A DNA stretch of 64,000 nucleotides from JACDHG01 sp963811585 (lineage in GTDB: Bacteria; Actinomycetota; Actinomycetes; Propionibacteriales; Nocardioidaceae), in contig CAWERR010000004.1 in assembly GCA_963811585.1 (NCBI GenBank), positions 33,432 through 97,431 on the forward strand, in the 5' to 3' direction. Of the stretch, positions 54,468 through 64,000 are shown piece after piece. Both the position numbers and the translations under genes were made by a program. Numbering within the stretch: position 1 is the first letter of the stretch; every line of letters starts with the position of its first letter. Under the pieces are notes generated by a model. That model searched no databases, was not told the origin of the DNA, and worked only from the letters and a program-made list of their open reading frames with translations.

Positions 54468-55724
54468 ATGACACTCACACACCGCCTCCGCTCCTCGCAC
54501 GGGCTCTTCGTTCTTGGTAGCACTGTCCTGGCCCTGCACGTCGCTGACGACAGCTTCCTGCAGCCGCAGCCAGGCACGTCCGCAGTAGACCATCTCGCAG
54601 GCGGCCTCATTCCGATTGTCGCCCTCGCGACAGCGGCCTGGGCCTACCCGCGGCTGCGCGCGGGGACACGAGGCGTTCTGGCCATCCTCGTGGGCGTGTT
54701 CGGACTCGTGATGAGCCTGTCCGAAGCCGCGTACTACTCGGTGAAAGTCGGCCCGTCGGGTGATGACTACACAGGGCTGCTTGCCATCCCTGCCGCGCTG
54801 CTCCTGCTTGGCCTCGGCATGAGGACGCTGTGGACCAGCCGACGGGTAGACGACAGTCTCGTGCGCCGATACGTGCGCAGGTTGCTGCGCGCTGCGGTCG
54901 CGGCCGTGCTTGCCTTCCACGTGGTGTTCCCGGTGGCCTTGGGCTACGTGACCACCCACGTGGCGCGCCCCTACGTCCCGACCGCGAACCTAGGCACCGA
55001 CTACGAGAGCGTCACCTTGACGACGAGCGACGGCCTCGACCTCGAGGGCTGGTACGTCCCATCTCAGAACGGCGCGGCGGTGATCGCGTTCCCCGGCCGC
55101 AAGGGGACCCAGGCACACGCACGGATGCTCGCGCGCCACGGCTACGGCGTCCTACTCTTCGACCGCCGCGGCGAGGGCGAGAGCGACGGTGACGGCAACA
55201 TGTTCGGCTGGGGCGGCGAGAAGGACATCTTCGCGGCCATCGACTTCCTCAAGGAGCGGCCGGACGTCGACGATCACCGCATCGGCGGGATCGGGTTCTC
55301 CGTCGGCGGTGAACTGCTGCTGCAAGCGGCAGCTGAGAACGAAGACCTGGCCGCCGTCATCTCGGAAGGCGCGGGGACCCGCTCATTCTCAGAGGACATT
55401 CAGGAGTTCGAAGGCCTGGGTCGCTGGTGGGGATACCCGATCCTCGCTATGAAGACCGCCGCCGTCTCGGTGTTCTCGAACACCATGCCACCACCAGACC
55501 TGATGACCCTGGTGCCCCGCATCGGACCCAGGCCAGTCTTCCTGATCTGGGCGCCCAAGACGGGCGGCGAGAACATGAACCCCGTCTACCACCGGCTTGC
55601 CGGTTCGGACGCAACCATCTGGAAGATCCCCGAGTCGGAGCACATCCAGGGAATTGCCGCCCGGCCTGACGAGTACGAGCGACGAGTCGTGGACTTCTTC
55701 GACGAGTCCCTGCTCGGAAAGTAG
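54468..55724 (+). CDS. Multi-pass membrane alpha/beta hydrolase
   Basis: 418 residues. Five membrane segments in the first ~160 (for example PIVALATAAWAY and GVLAILVGVFGLVMSLSEAA), then an alpha/beta-hydrolase domain: GWYVPSQNGAAVIAFPG, YGVLLFDRRGEGESDGDG, nucleophile elbow GIGFSVGGELLLQ, and a late ESEHIQGI histidine. Start at ATG 54468, following the hydrophobic N-terminus. Substrate unknown. Frame intact. Confidence 0.78.
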   Translation: MTLTHRLRSSHGLFVLGSTVLALHVADDSFLQPQPGTSAVDHLAGGLIPIVALATAAWAYPRLRAGTRGVLAILVGVFGLVMSLSEAAYYSVKVGPSGDDYTGLLAIPAALLLLGLGMRTLWTSRRVDDSLVRRYVRRLLRAAVAAVLAFHVVFPVALGYVTTHVARPYVPTANLGTDYESVTLTTSDGLDLEGWYVPSQNGAAVIAFPGRKGTQAHARMLARHGYGVLLFDRRGEGESDGDGNMFGWGGEKDIFAAIDFLKERPDVDDHRIGGIGFSVGGELLLQAAAENEDLAAVISEGAGTRSFSEDIQEFEGLGRWWGYPILAMKTAAVSVFSNTMPPPDLMTLVPRIGPRPVFLIWAPKTGGENMNPVYHRLAGSDATIWKIPESEHIQGIAARPDEYERRVVDFFDESLLGK

Positions 55725-55771
55725 CCGGACCGGTCGGCCACGCTTCGGTCGGACCCGGCACAATCTCCGCC

Positions 55772-56641
55772 ATGGGTCTGCGCTTCTACGACGTCGTCAG
55801 CGAGGACCGGACTCGCCTCGAGGCGTGGACCAACGATGTCGATGGCCCAACAGTGCTCCTCTGCAACGGACTCGGCACGAACGCCTACGCATGGCCCGCA
55901 CTTCTCGCGGACGACTGCGACGTCCGGGTCATCTCGTGGAACCACCGAGGCGTCGGCGACTCAGAGCGGCCGGCCGACCGAAGCCGGGTGGGAGTCGACG
56001 CCTTCGTCGAGGATGCGCTCGCGGTGCTCGACCACGACGGCATCGACCAGTGTGCGGTGGCAGGCTGGTCAGCAGGCGTCAACGTCCAGTTCGAGCTCGC
56101 GACGCTGCACCCCGATCGGGTGTCCGGACTTTTCGCCGTCGCCGGCGTGCCCGGCGGAAGCTTCGCCTCGATGCTGGCGCCCCTGGGCGTCCCACGGTTC
56201 GCCCGGCGGCCGATCACCGTGAACATTGCCCGGACAATGCGCAGCTTTGGCAAGCTGGTCTCCCCCATGACCACCCGGATTCCGGTCAGCGCCGTCGCCG
56301 CACACGCGCTCAGACACAGCGGGTTCATGACCCGCAACGCCGACAACGCGGTCGTGCGCCAGGCCGTCGGCGAGTTCATGACGACGGACGTCGACTGGTA
56401 CATGCACCTCGCCGTGGCGTCATCACACCACCCGCGCGTCGAACTTTCGTCGATCAAGGTGCCCACCGCATTTGTCGCCGGGCGGTACGACGTCTTGGCC
56501 TCCGCACGTGACATGGCCAGCGCCGCTCGCCGCATCCCCCAGGCGACGTACGTGGAGCTGTCCGGATCGCACTTCATCACGATGGAGCACCCAGACCTCA
56601 TCCACGCGGAGCTCCGCCACCTGCTCGGCCGACTGGACTGA
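55772..56641 (+). CDS. Alpha/beta hydrolase, soluble
   Basis: 289 residues. Oxyanion motif LLCNGLGTNAYAW, RVISWNHRGVGDSERP, nucleophile AGWSAGVNVQFELA (Ser), acid in AGRYDVLASA, and His in GSHFITMEHPD. General hydrolase or esterase fold; substrate unpredictable. Overlapping no neighbour; 47 bases after the membrane hydrolase. Frame intact. Confidence 0.85.
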   Translation: MGLRFYDVVSEDRTRLEAWTNDVDGPTVLLCNGLGTNAYAWPALLADDCDVRVISWNHRGVGDSERPADRSRVGVDAFVEDALAVLDHDGIDQCAVAGWSAGVNVQFELATLHPDRVSGLFAVAGVPGGSFASMLAPLGVPRFARRPITVNIARTMRSFGKLVSPMTTRIPVSAVAAHALRHSGFMTRNADNAVVRQAVGEFMTTDVDWYMHLAVASSHHPRVELSSIKVPTAFVAGRYDVLASARDMASAARRIPQATYVELSGSHFITMEHPDLIHAELRHLLGRLD

Positions 56642-56666
56642 AGTCGCATTTGTGGCCTCTGCCACC

Positions 56667-57823
56667 ATGGACCGCATGACGCTGCCCCGGGGAATCGCTA
56701 GCGCCCGCGCCACCGCAGTTGCCATTGTCCTGGCCGCAGTCCTTGCTTCCTGCGGTGGTCCCGAGGAGCAGGACGACGAGGACCGACCCAGTGACCCAGG
56801 CACCGTCACGGTGACCGAAACCATCACTGACGGCACCCCGACCATCGACCAGGACGCCCCGGTGCGGGTCGCCGACACAGTGGCAGCCGACCTCGAGGCT
56901 CCCTGGGGGCTGGCTTTCCTGCCCGACGGGCGCGCACTGGTGAGCGAGCGCGACCGCGGCACGATCTCGGTGATCGATGGTGCCGACGTCCGCGAGGTCG
57001 GCACGATCGAGGAGACCACTCCAACGTCCGAAGGAGGGTTGCTTGGGCTGGCTGTCTCGCCTGAGTTCGACACGGACCAGCGAGTGTTCGCCTACGTCAC
57101 GACGGACGAGGACAACCGGGTGCTCTCGATGACGTTCGACGGCGATTCGCTGGGAGACCCGAGCCCATCCTCACCGGCATACCCAGCGGAGAGATCCATG
57201 ACGGTGGCCGGTTGGCGTTCGGGCCCGACGGCTACCTGTACGTCTCGACCGGCGAGACCGGCGATGACGACCTCTCGCAGGACGACGAATCGCTCGGCGG
57301 CAAGATCCTGCGCATCACGCCCGACGGCGACCCCGCGCCCGGCAACCCCGACCCCAACTCACCGATCTGGACCAAGGGCCACCGCAACGTCCAAGGACTC
57401 GCGTTCGATGACGAGGACCGGCTATGGGCGTCTGAGTTCGGCTCGCAGGTCTGGGACGAGGTCAACCTCATCGAGGGCGGCAACAACTACGGCTGGCCGG
57501 CAGCCGAGGGGGACTCGAACCTCGAGGGGTACGTCGACCCGCAGGTCCAGTGGAACCCTGCGGAGGCATCGCCGTCGAGTGTCGCGTATGCCGATGGGGC
57601 GTTGTGGGTGGCGGGTCTGCGCGGTGAGCGGCTGTGGCAGGTCCCGGTGAAGTCCGACGGCACCCTCGGCCGGCCCATCCCGCACTTCGTCGGCGCCTAC
57701 GGCCGGTTGCGCACCGTCGTAGCGGCGCCCGACGGGTCACTCTGGCTCGGCACCAGCAACCAGGACGGCCGCGGCGTGCCCGCACCCGAGGATGACCGGA
57801 TCTTCCGCGTCACCCTCAGCTGA
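56667..57823 (+). CDS. PQQ-dependent sugar dehydrogenase-like lipoprotein, one frameshift
   Basis: About 385 residues. Lipobox LASC at ~residue 28 after a hydrophobic signal, so it is an anchored lipoprotein. Propeller blocks: LEAPWGLAFLPDGRALVSER, GGLLGLAVSPEFDTDQRVF, then, after an indel near 57165, GRLAFGPDGYLYVSTGETGD, GHRNVQGLAFDDEDRLWASE, FGSQVWDEVNLIEGGNNYGW. This is the GSDH/PQQ-glucose-dehydrogenase family, which oxidises aldoses or sorbosone. PQQ synthesis genes are not in the window. Confidence 0.86.
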
Positions 57824-59332
57824 GCTTGTCGATGATCAGCTCGCGGACCCGGCCGGCGTCGGCCTGACCCTTCATCTCCTTCATCACCGCGCCGATCAGT
57901 GCACCGGCAGCGGCTACCTTGCCGTCCCGGATCTTGGCGGCGACGTCGGGGTTGGCCTCGATCGCCCGGTCGACGGCCGCCGATAGCGCGGCCTCATCGG
58001 AGACGACCTCGAGCCCGCGCGCGGCGACGACCTCGTCGGGCTCTCCCTCGCCGGCGAGCACGCCGTCGAGGACCTGCCGGGCGAGCTTGTCGTTGACCTT
58101 GCCCGCGTCGACCAGGCGCCTGCACGGCCGCGACCTGGGACGGGGTGATCGGCAGCTCTTCGAGCGCGATACCGGTGTCGTTGGCGCGTCGGGCGAGCTC
58201 TGAAAGCCACCACTTGCGGGCCGTTGCTGCGGTCGCGCCCGCCTCGACCGTCTGCTCGATCAGGCCAAGGGCACCCGCGCCGAGGACGTCACGCATCTCG
58301 AGGTCGGTGAACCCCCAGTCGGCCTGCAGCCGCGCACGATCGTCCGCGGGTGGCTCGGGCGAGCGTCTGCCCGGAGCGCCTCGACCCACTCGCGGGTCGG
58401 GCGCGATCGGGCACGAGGTCGGGCTCGGGGAAGTAGCGGTAGTCCTCGGCCTCCTCCTTGCTCACGACCCGACGTCGTGACGCCGGTGTCTTCGTGCCAG
58501 TGCCGGGTCTCCTGTACGACCGCGCGACCCGCGTCGAGCAGCCGCTGCCTGACGCGAGACCTCGTAGCGGACTGCTCGCTCGACCGAGCGCAGCGAGTTG
58601 ACGTTCTTCGTCTCGCTGCGGGTTCCCAACGGTGCGGGCGGTCGGACCGCAGCGACAGGTTGACGTCGCAGCGCAGCGAGCCTTGGTCCATCCGGACGTC
58701 GGAGACGCCCAGCCCCCTCACCAGCTCACGAAGGTGCGCGACGTAGGCCCGCGCAACGTCCGGCGCGTGCGCCCCCGCGCCCTCGATCGGCTTCGTGACG
58801 ATCTCGATCAGCGGGATGCCGGCCCGGTTGTAGTCGACGAGCGAGTGGATCGGCGCCGTGGATGCGCCCGGTCGCGCCGCCGACGTGCAGGGACTTGCCG
58901 GTGTCCTCCTCCATGTGCGCGCGCTCGATCTCGATCCGTACGGTCTCGCCGTCGACATCGACGTCGGTGTAGCCGTTGAACGCGATCGGCTCGTCGTACT
59001 GCGACGTCTGGAAGTTCTTCGGCATGTCGGGGTAGAAGTAGTTCTTGCGCGCGAAACGGCACCACGCCGCGATCTCGCAGTTCAGCGCGAGGCCGATCCG
59101 GATCGCCGACTCGACGGCCGTCGCGTTGACCGCCGGCAAGTGCGCCGGGCAGGCCGAGGCAGACCGGGCAGGTCTGGGTGTTCGGCTCGGCGCCAAACAC
59201 CGTCGCGCAACCGCAGAACATCTTCGACACGGTGTTGAGCTCGACATGCACCTCGAGACCCATCACCGGGTCGAAGCGCGCCACCGCGTCGTCGTAGGGC
59301 ACCAGGGCTCGGTCGTCGCTGGTCGTCGTCAT
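57816..59332 (-). CDS. gatB: Glu-tRNA(Gln)/Asp-tRNA(Asn) amidotransferase subunit B, frameshifted
   Basis: tRNA-binding kinase-like subunit of GatCAB. N-terminus TTTSDDRALVPYDDAVARFD and VMGLEVHVELNTVSKMFCGC, QTCPVCLGLPGA, RKNYFYPDMPKNFQTSQYDE, AYVAHLRELVRGLGVSDVRM and DQGSLRCDVNLSLR, then a YqeY-like tail (GEPDEVVAARGLEVVSDEAA to ELIIDKLS). At least five indels between 58080 and 59140. The start overlaps gatA by 4 bases. Confidence 0.94.
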
Positions 59333-60846
59333 GCGGACACCTCCAGCTCAGGGGCGCGGTCGAGCAACGGCCCACCCCACTTCTCGTGCAGCATCGACTC
59401 GAGCGCCGCGCCGACCCGGTAGAGCCGGTCGTCCTCGAGCGCGGGAGCGAGGATCTGGAAGCCGGTCGGCAGGCCGTCCTCGTCGGCGAGGCCGCTCGGC
59501 AGCGACATGCCGGGAACTCCGGCGAGGTTGGCGGGGATCGTCGCGATGTCGTTGAGGTACATCGCCATCGGGTCGTCGAGCTTCTCGCCGATCTTGAACG
59601 CCGTGGTCGGAGCGGTCGGCGAGACCAGGACGTCGGCCTGCTCGAACGCCGCGGCGAAGTCGCGCGGGATCAGCGTGCGCACCTTCTGCGCCTGGCCGTA
59701 GTAGGCGTCGTAGTAGCCGCTCGACAGCGCATAGGTGCCGAGGATGATGCGGCGCTTCACCTCGTCACCGAAGCCCGCCTCGCGGGTCGCCTCCATCACC
59801 TGCTCGGCGCTCGGCGCTCGCACGCCGTCGGGCAGCGACCCGCAGGCCGTAGCGCATCGCGTCGAACTTCGCGAGGTTGCTGCTCGCCTCGGCTCGGGAG
59901 GATCAGGTAGTACGCCGCGAACGCGTAGCTCGAAGTGCGGGCACGACACCTCGACGACTTCGGCGCCGGCCTTGGTCAGCAGCTCGACACCCTCGTCGAA
60001 CCGCGCCGCACCCCGGCCTGGTAGCCCTCGCCGCCGAGCTCCTTGACGACGCCGATGCGCAGGCCGGCGATGTCCCCGTGCCGTGCGGCCTCGGCCATCG
60101 ACGGCCAGTCCGTGTCGATGCTGGTGGAGTCCATCGGGTCATGGCCGCCGATCACGTCGTGCAGCAGCCCGGCATCGAGCACCGTGCGGGTCACCGGGCC
60201 GGCCTGGTCGAGGCTGCTCGGCCAGCGCGATCGAGGCCGTAGCGGGAGACTCCGCCGTACGTCGGCTTGACGCCGACCGTGCCGGTGACCGCACCCGGCT
60301 GGCGGATCGAGCCACCGGTGTCGGTGCCGATCGCGAGCGGCGCCTCGAACGCGCTGACCGCGGCCGACGAGCCGCCGCCCGACCCGCCCGGGATGCGCGT
60401 CGAGGTCCCACGGGTTGTGGCGTCGGGCCGTAGCCCGAGTGCTCGGTCGAGCTGCCCATCGCGAACTCGTCCATGTTGGTCTTGCCGAGGATCGGCAGCC
60501 CGGCCGCGCGCAGCCGGGCGACCAGCGTGGCGTCGTACGGCGGCACCCAGCCCTCGAGGATCCGCGACCCGGCCGTCGTCGGCAGGCCCTTCGTGGTGGC
60601 GATGTCCTTGACGGCGATCGGGACGCCGAGCAGGTCGGGGACGTCACCGCCGGCCGCACGGCGCTCGTCGGCGGCAGCGGCCTGCGCGAGCGCGCCCTCG
60701 GTGTCGACGTGCAGGAAAGCGTGGACCGCAGCGTCGACGGCGTCGATCCGGTCGAGGTGGGCACGGGTCACCTCGACCGACGTGGTGTCGCCGGCCGCGA
60801 GCGCCGCCGCGATCTCGGCGGCGGTGAGCCGGGTGAGGTCGCTCAT
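59329..60846 (-). CDS. gatA: Glu-tRNA(Gln)/Asp-tRNA(Asn) amidotransferase subunit A, frameshifted
   Basis: Amidase subunit that releases ammonia from glutamine. N-terminus SDLTRLTAAEIAAALAAGDT, LLGVPIAVKDIATTKGLPTT (catalytic Lys), LGKTNMDEFAMGSSTEHSGY (first Ser), YDAYYGQAQKVRTLIPRDFA, TAPTTAFKIGEKLDDPMAMY and the end MLHEKWGGPLLDRAPELEVS. Indels near 60400, 60215, 60010, 59900 and 59840 break the middle. The start overlaps gatC by 4 bases. Essential where no GlnRS exists. Confidence 0.94.
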
Positions 60847-61162
60847 GCCTCCTCCCCCAGGATCCGCGGGACGCTGAACCGCTGCTGCTCCACCTCGGGA
60901 GCACCAGCGAGCGCCTCCTCCGGCGACAGGCTCGGGCGGTTCTCGTCGGCACGGAACACGTTCTCCAGCGGAAGTGCGTGCGACGACGGCGGGATGTCGT
61001 CGGCTGCGACCGCGCTGACGGCCGCGACCGACTCGAGGATCACCGCCAGCTGCGGCGCGAGGTGGTCGAGCTCGGCGTCGGACAGGTCAATGCGGGCCAG
61101 ATGGGCAAGGTGGGCGACCTCGTCACGGCTGATCGTGGGTTCTGCGGGGGAAGAGTCGGCAT
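60843..61162 (-). CDS. gatC: Glu-tRNA(Gln)/Asp-tRNA(Asn) amidotransferase subunit C, one frameshift
   Basis: Small clamp subunit, about 105 residues. In the corrected frame EPTISRDEVAHLAHLARIDL leads to AVILESVAAVSAVAADDIPP and LENVFRADENRPSL, ending QRFSVPRILGEEA. The frame break is at a C5 homopolymer at 61146-61150, next to the ATG start at 61160-61162. First gene of gatC-gatA-gatB. Confidence 0.9.
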
Positions 61163-61219
61163 GACCGCAATCCTAAAGTGTCGGCGCGGACGGTCGCTTC
61201 CGGAGGCGGTCAGGTGAGC

Positions 61220-61475
61220 TCAGGCGGTGTCTGATGAGCGTCTGCCACGGTCTGCGCGCCTGCGGGACGGACCCCGTTCGTCGGACTCCGCGGCCAGCTG
61301 GTGGAAGACGATCCAGACAAGCGTGAAGATCAGCGCGAGCAGCGCCACTACAGCCGCGGCCGACAGGACGAAGGCGTTGTGCCCGCTCCGCTGGTCGGAG
61401 TACGCCGAGCGGGTCGACGCCGTCCGGGAGGTCGTCGCTGGCCGACGACTCGTCTGGTCGGTCGAGGTGGCTCAC
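61220..61475 (-). CDS. Small single-pass membrane protein, one frameshift
   Basis: About 84 residues: hydrophilic N-terminus SHLDRPDESSASDDLPDGVD, then after an indel near 61390 a single hydrophobic span (NAFVLSAAAVVALLALIFTL) and an Arg-rich tail (RRRADRGRRSSDTA). It overlaps the ligA stop by 4 bases on the same strand. Unknown function. Confidence 0.6.
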
Positions 61476-63623
61476 GCCTCCCCCACCTGGGCGACGTCAC
61501 GGGCGGCGTCGGGTCCTTCACCGAGCAGCACGGCGAAGCCGTCCTCGTCGAGGACCGGCACCTTGAGCGAGACGGCCTTGTCGTGCTTGGAGCCGGGGGC
61601 TTCGCCGACGACGACGAACGCGGTGTTCTTCGACACCGACGAGCTGGCCTTGCCCCCGCGGGCGACGATGTCTTCCTTGGCCTGGTCACGCGACCAGCCG
61701 TCGAGCGACCCGGTGACGACGATCGACATGCCCTCGAGCGTGCGGGGAATCGACTCGTCACGCTCGTCGACCATCCGGACGCCTGCTCGCGCCACTTGTC
61801 GACGATCTCGCCGTGCCAGTCGACCCCGAACCACTCCACGATCGACTCGGCGATCGTCGGCCCGACGCCGTCGACGCGCGGCCAGCTCGTCGGCCTGGCC
61901 GGCCTCGGCGAGCTCCCTGATCGTCGCCATCGAGCCGAACGACTCGGCCAGCGCGCGGGCGGCAGTCGGGCCGACGTGCCGGATCGAGAGCCCGACCAGG
62001 ACCCGCCACAGCGGCTGCTCCTTGGCCTGGTCGAGGTTGTCGAGCAGCCGCTGGCCGTTGGCAGAGAGCACTGGGTCGTCGCCTTCGCCCTTCTTGGGGG
62101 CGCGCGTGAACAGCGGCGCGGTCAGCAGCTTGGCTCGGTCGATGGAGAACAGGTCACCCTCGTCGTGGATCGCGCTTCGCGTCGAGCAGCGCTACAGCGG
62201 CTTCGTAACCGAGCACCTCGATGTCGAATGCCCCGCGCCCGGCGACGTGGAACACCCGCTCCCGCAGCTGGGCGGGGCAGGAGCGCGTGTTGGGACAGCG
62301 GATGTCGGCGTCGCCCTCCTTGGCCGGAGCGAGCGGTGTCTGGCACTCGGGGCACTCCGTCGGCATCTCGAACTCGGTCTCGTCACCCGTGCGGAGGTCG
62401 ACCACGGGGCCGACGATCTCGGGGATGACGTCACCCGCCTTGCGCAGGACGACGGTGTCGCCGACCAGCACACCTTTGCGCTTGACCTCCGACGCGTTGT
62501 GCAGGGTGGCGAACTCGACTGTCGAGCCCGCGACACGAACCGGCTCCATCCGGCCGAACGGCGTCACCCGGCCGGTGCGGCCGACGTTGACCCTGATCTC
62601 GAGCAGTTTGGTGGTGACTTCTTCGGGCGGGTACTTGAACGCGATCGCCCATCGGGGTGCGCGCGATGTCGACCCGAGACGACGCTGCAGCGAGACCTGG
62701 TCGACCTTGACCACGACGCCGTCGATCTCGTGCTCGACGTCGTGACGGTGCTCGCCGTAGTAGTCGATGAACTTCTGCACTCCAGAAAGTTTCTTGACGA
62801 CCTTGGCCTGCTTGCTCGTCGGCAGTCCCCATGCCTTCAAAGCGGCGTACGACTCCGACTGACGGGTGGGCTCGAAGCCGTCGCGTTTGCCTAACCCGTG
62901 GCAGACCATCCGGAGCGGTCGTGAAGCGGTGGCCTTGGGGTCCTTCTGGCGAAGCGATCCCGCGGCGGAGTTGCGCGGGTTGGAGTACGGCGGCTTGCCG
63001 GCCTCGACGAGTGAGGCGTTGAGCCCTTCGAACGCCTCGACCGGAAAGAACACTTCGCCGCGCACCTCGACGAAGTCGGGAATCGGGTAGTCGTCGCTGG
63101 CCGTGAGGCGGCTAGGGATGCCGTGAATGGTGCGCACGTTCGGTGTGACGTCCTCGCCGATGCGGCCGTCACCACGGGTGGCACCCCGCACCAGCCGACC
63201 CTTCTCGTAGGTCAGGTTGATCGCCACCCCGTCGACCTTGAGCTCGAGCAGGAACTCAGCGCCGGTGGCGCCATCGCGCTCGAGCCGGTGTGCCCACGCA
63301 GCCAGGTCCTCTTGTGAGAACGCGTTGTCGAGACTCATCATCCGTTCGGCGTGCTCGACCGCGGTGAACAAGGTCGAGACATCGCCGCCGATCTTCTGGG
63401 TGGGCGAGTCGGGCGTGCGCAGCTCGGGGAACTTGTCTTCGAGCTCGTTGAGCTCGCGGATCATCGCGTCGTACTCGCCGTCGCTGATCGTCGGCGCGTC
63501 AAGGGTGTGGTAGCGCAGTCGGTGCCCCTCGACCACCTCGGCAAGCTCGGCGTGACGCTCCTTGGCCTCGCTCGAAGCCGGCTCGACGTCCGGGGTTGCC
63601 TGTGATGTCTCCGCCTGCGTCAT
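61472..63623 (-). CDS. ligA: NAD-dependent DNA ligase, frameshifted
   Basis: Seals nicks using NAD. AMP-binding lysine in LLELKVDGVAINLTYEKGRL; SNPRNSAAGSLRQKDP; OB fold VGRTGRVTPFGRMEPV; zinc finger CPECQTP with CPNTRSCPAQL; helix-hairpin-helix region GLSIRHVGPTAARALAESFG; C-terminal BRCT (LEGMSIVVTGSLDGWSRDQA). Start ATG 63621-63623 overlaps the upstream stop in ATGA. Indels near 62170 and between 61790 and 61890. Essential in bacteria, so the breaks are read as errors. Confidence 0.95.
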
Positions 63624-64000
63624 AGGTCTATCTTGCCCTGCTCCGCCGACAGGTTGCGGGCCACCTGGGCCGCCAGCTCGAGCGCCGTACGCGCCCATCG
63701 CGGCGACGTTCCGGCCAACCCACAGGCCGGCGTCACGGTGGTCGGCGGGAGTCGTTCGATGTCGGTGTGGCCGAGCGTGGACCACCACGACAGAAGGTGG
63801 CGGGTGAGGTCGGCACCGGTCGGCCAGGGGTCGGGCTCGATCGTCGGCACGACACCAGGCCACACCGCGCGGCCGGTGTCGACCCAGCCGGCAATGTCGT
63901 CGTAGTCGTCGGTCACCACGGTCGACACGTCGAACGACACGACGTGGAGGTCGACCTGCCGCAGCATCGCCCATGGGATCCCCGGAGCACAGCAATACAT
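63620..64000 (-). CDS. Methionine synthase (MetE/UroD barrel) family protein, C-terminal part
   Basis: The last ~126 residues of a protein running off the window. HVVSFDVSTVVTDDYDDIAG, then TSPRWARTALELAAQVARNL and TVTPACGLAGTSPRW (the zinc-ligand Cys region) resemble the C-terminal barrel of cobalamin-independent methionine synthase-like proteins, in the short form that sits upstream of ligA in actinobacteria. Its stop overlaps the ligA start by 4 bases. Frame intact in the visible part; reaction unproven. Confidence 0.75.
   Translation of the reverse strand: MYCCAPGIPWAMLRQVDLHVVSFDVSTVVTDDYDDIAGWVDTGRAVWPGVVPTIEPDPWPTGADLTRHLLSWWSTLGHTDIERLPPTTVTPACGLAGTSPRWARTALELAAQVARNLSAEQGKIDL

Overview
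The window comes from the chromosome of a high-GC actinobacterium, most likely Nocardioidaceae or a near relative (Propionibacteriales). The pointers are the actinobacterial order rnc-rpmF-DUF177-coiled-coil-coaD-rsmD-recG-DAK2, an HU protein with a long Lys/Ala tail, the coenzyme F420 gene cofC, an IclR regulator divergent from leuCD, a SARP-type giant regulator, a DUF222/HNH gene and GGTCGAGCTTGTCGAGACC repeats. Family placement is inference.

Layout. 1-7.1 kb: a minus-strand block for RNA processing, ribosomes, CoA and DNA repair. 7.1-16.1 kb: rpmB, thiL, an Lrp/AsnC-like protein, DUF3515, ddl, a trans-sulfuration enzyme, gpsA, plsC, cofC, a cold-shock-like protein and hup. 16.2-20.5 kb: leuD-leuC, the divergent IclR regulator, and an ogt-alkA alkylation-repair pair. 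21.0-26.6 kb: a 1,421-residue SARP/STAND/WD40 regulator divergent from a secreted beta-propeller protein, with GTACCG heptamers at 11-bp phasing between them. 26.6-27.2 kb: tRNA-Gln and tRNA-Glu followed by three tandem tRNA-Glu 3'-end remnants, each with a terminator. 27.3-31.6 kb: a histidine kinase, a partner lacking the phospho-acceptor His, and a CPBP protease. 31.6-36.8 kb: gltX, a FAH-family gene, a DNA-glycosylase-like gene, uspA and an amino-acid permease. 36.9-53.2 kb: branched-chain amino-acid and serine genes (cimA, ilvE, leuB, serA, ilvC, ilvN, ilvB, ilvD), interrupted by a Ser/Thr kinase, a repeat array and a DUF222/HNH gene. 53.2-64.0 kb: a BNR-like protein, two alpha/beta hydrolases, a PQQ-type sugar dehydrogenase lipoprotein, gatB-gatA-gatC, ligA and a partial metE-like gene.

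The genes connect. leuDC, leuB, ilvE, ilvD and ilvBNC, with cimA, cover nearly all branched-chain amino-acid synthesis. ilvB carries a Val/Leu-rich leader peptide and terminator, and the IclR protein is placed like LtbR/NdgR. GluRS (gltX), tRNA-Glu, tRNA-Gln and GatCAB are the parts of the indirect Gln-tRNA(Gln) pathway.

Sequence quality matters. About 25 genes carry one or more single-base frameshifts, including essential ones (rnc, ddl, gltX, gatCAB, ligA). They are densest at 8.2-15.3, 31.6-34.8 and 57.8-61.2 kb, while neighbours such as the 4.3-kb regulator are intact. I read these as sequencing indels, annotate the genes across them, and treat spans and ends there as approximate.
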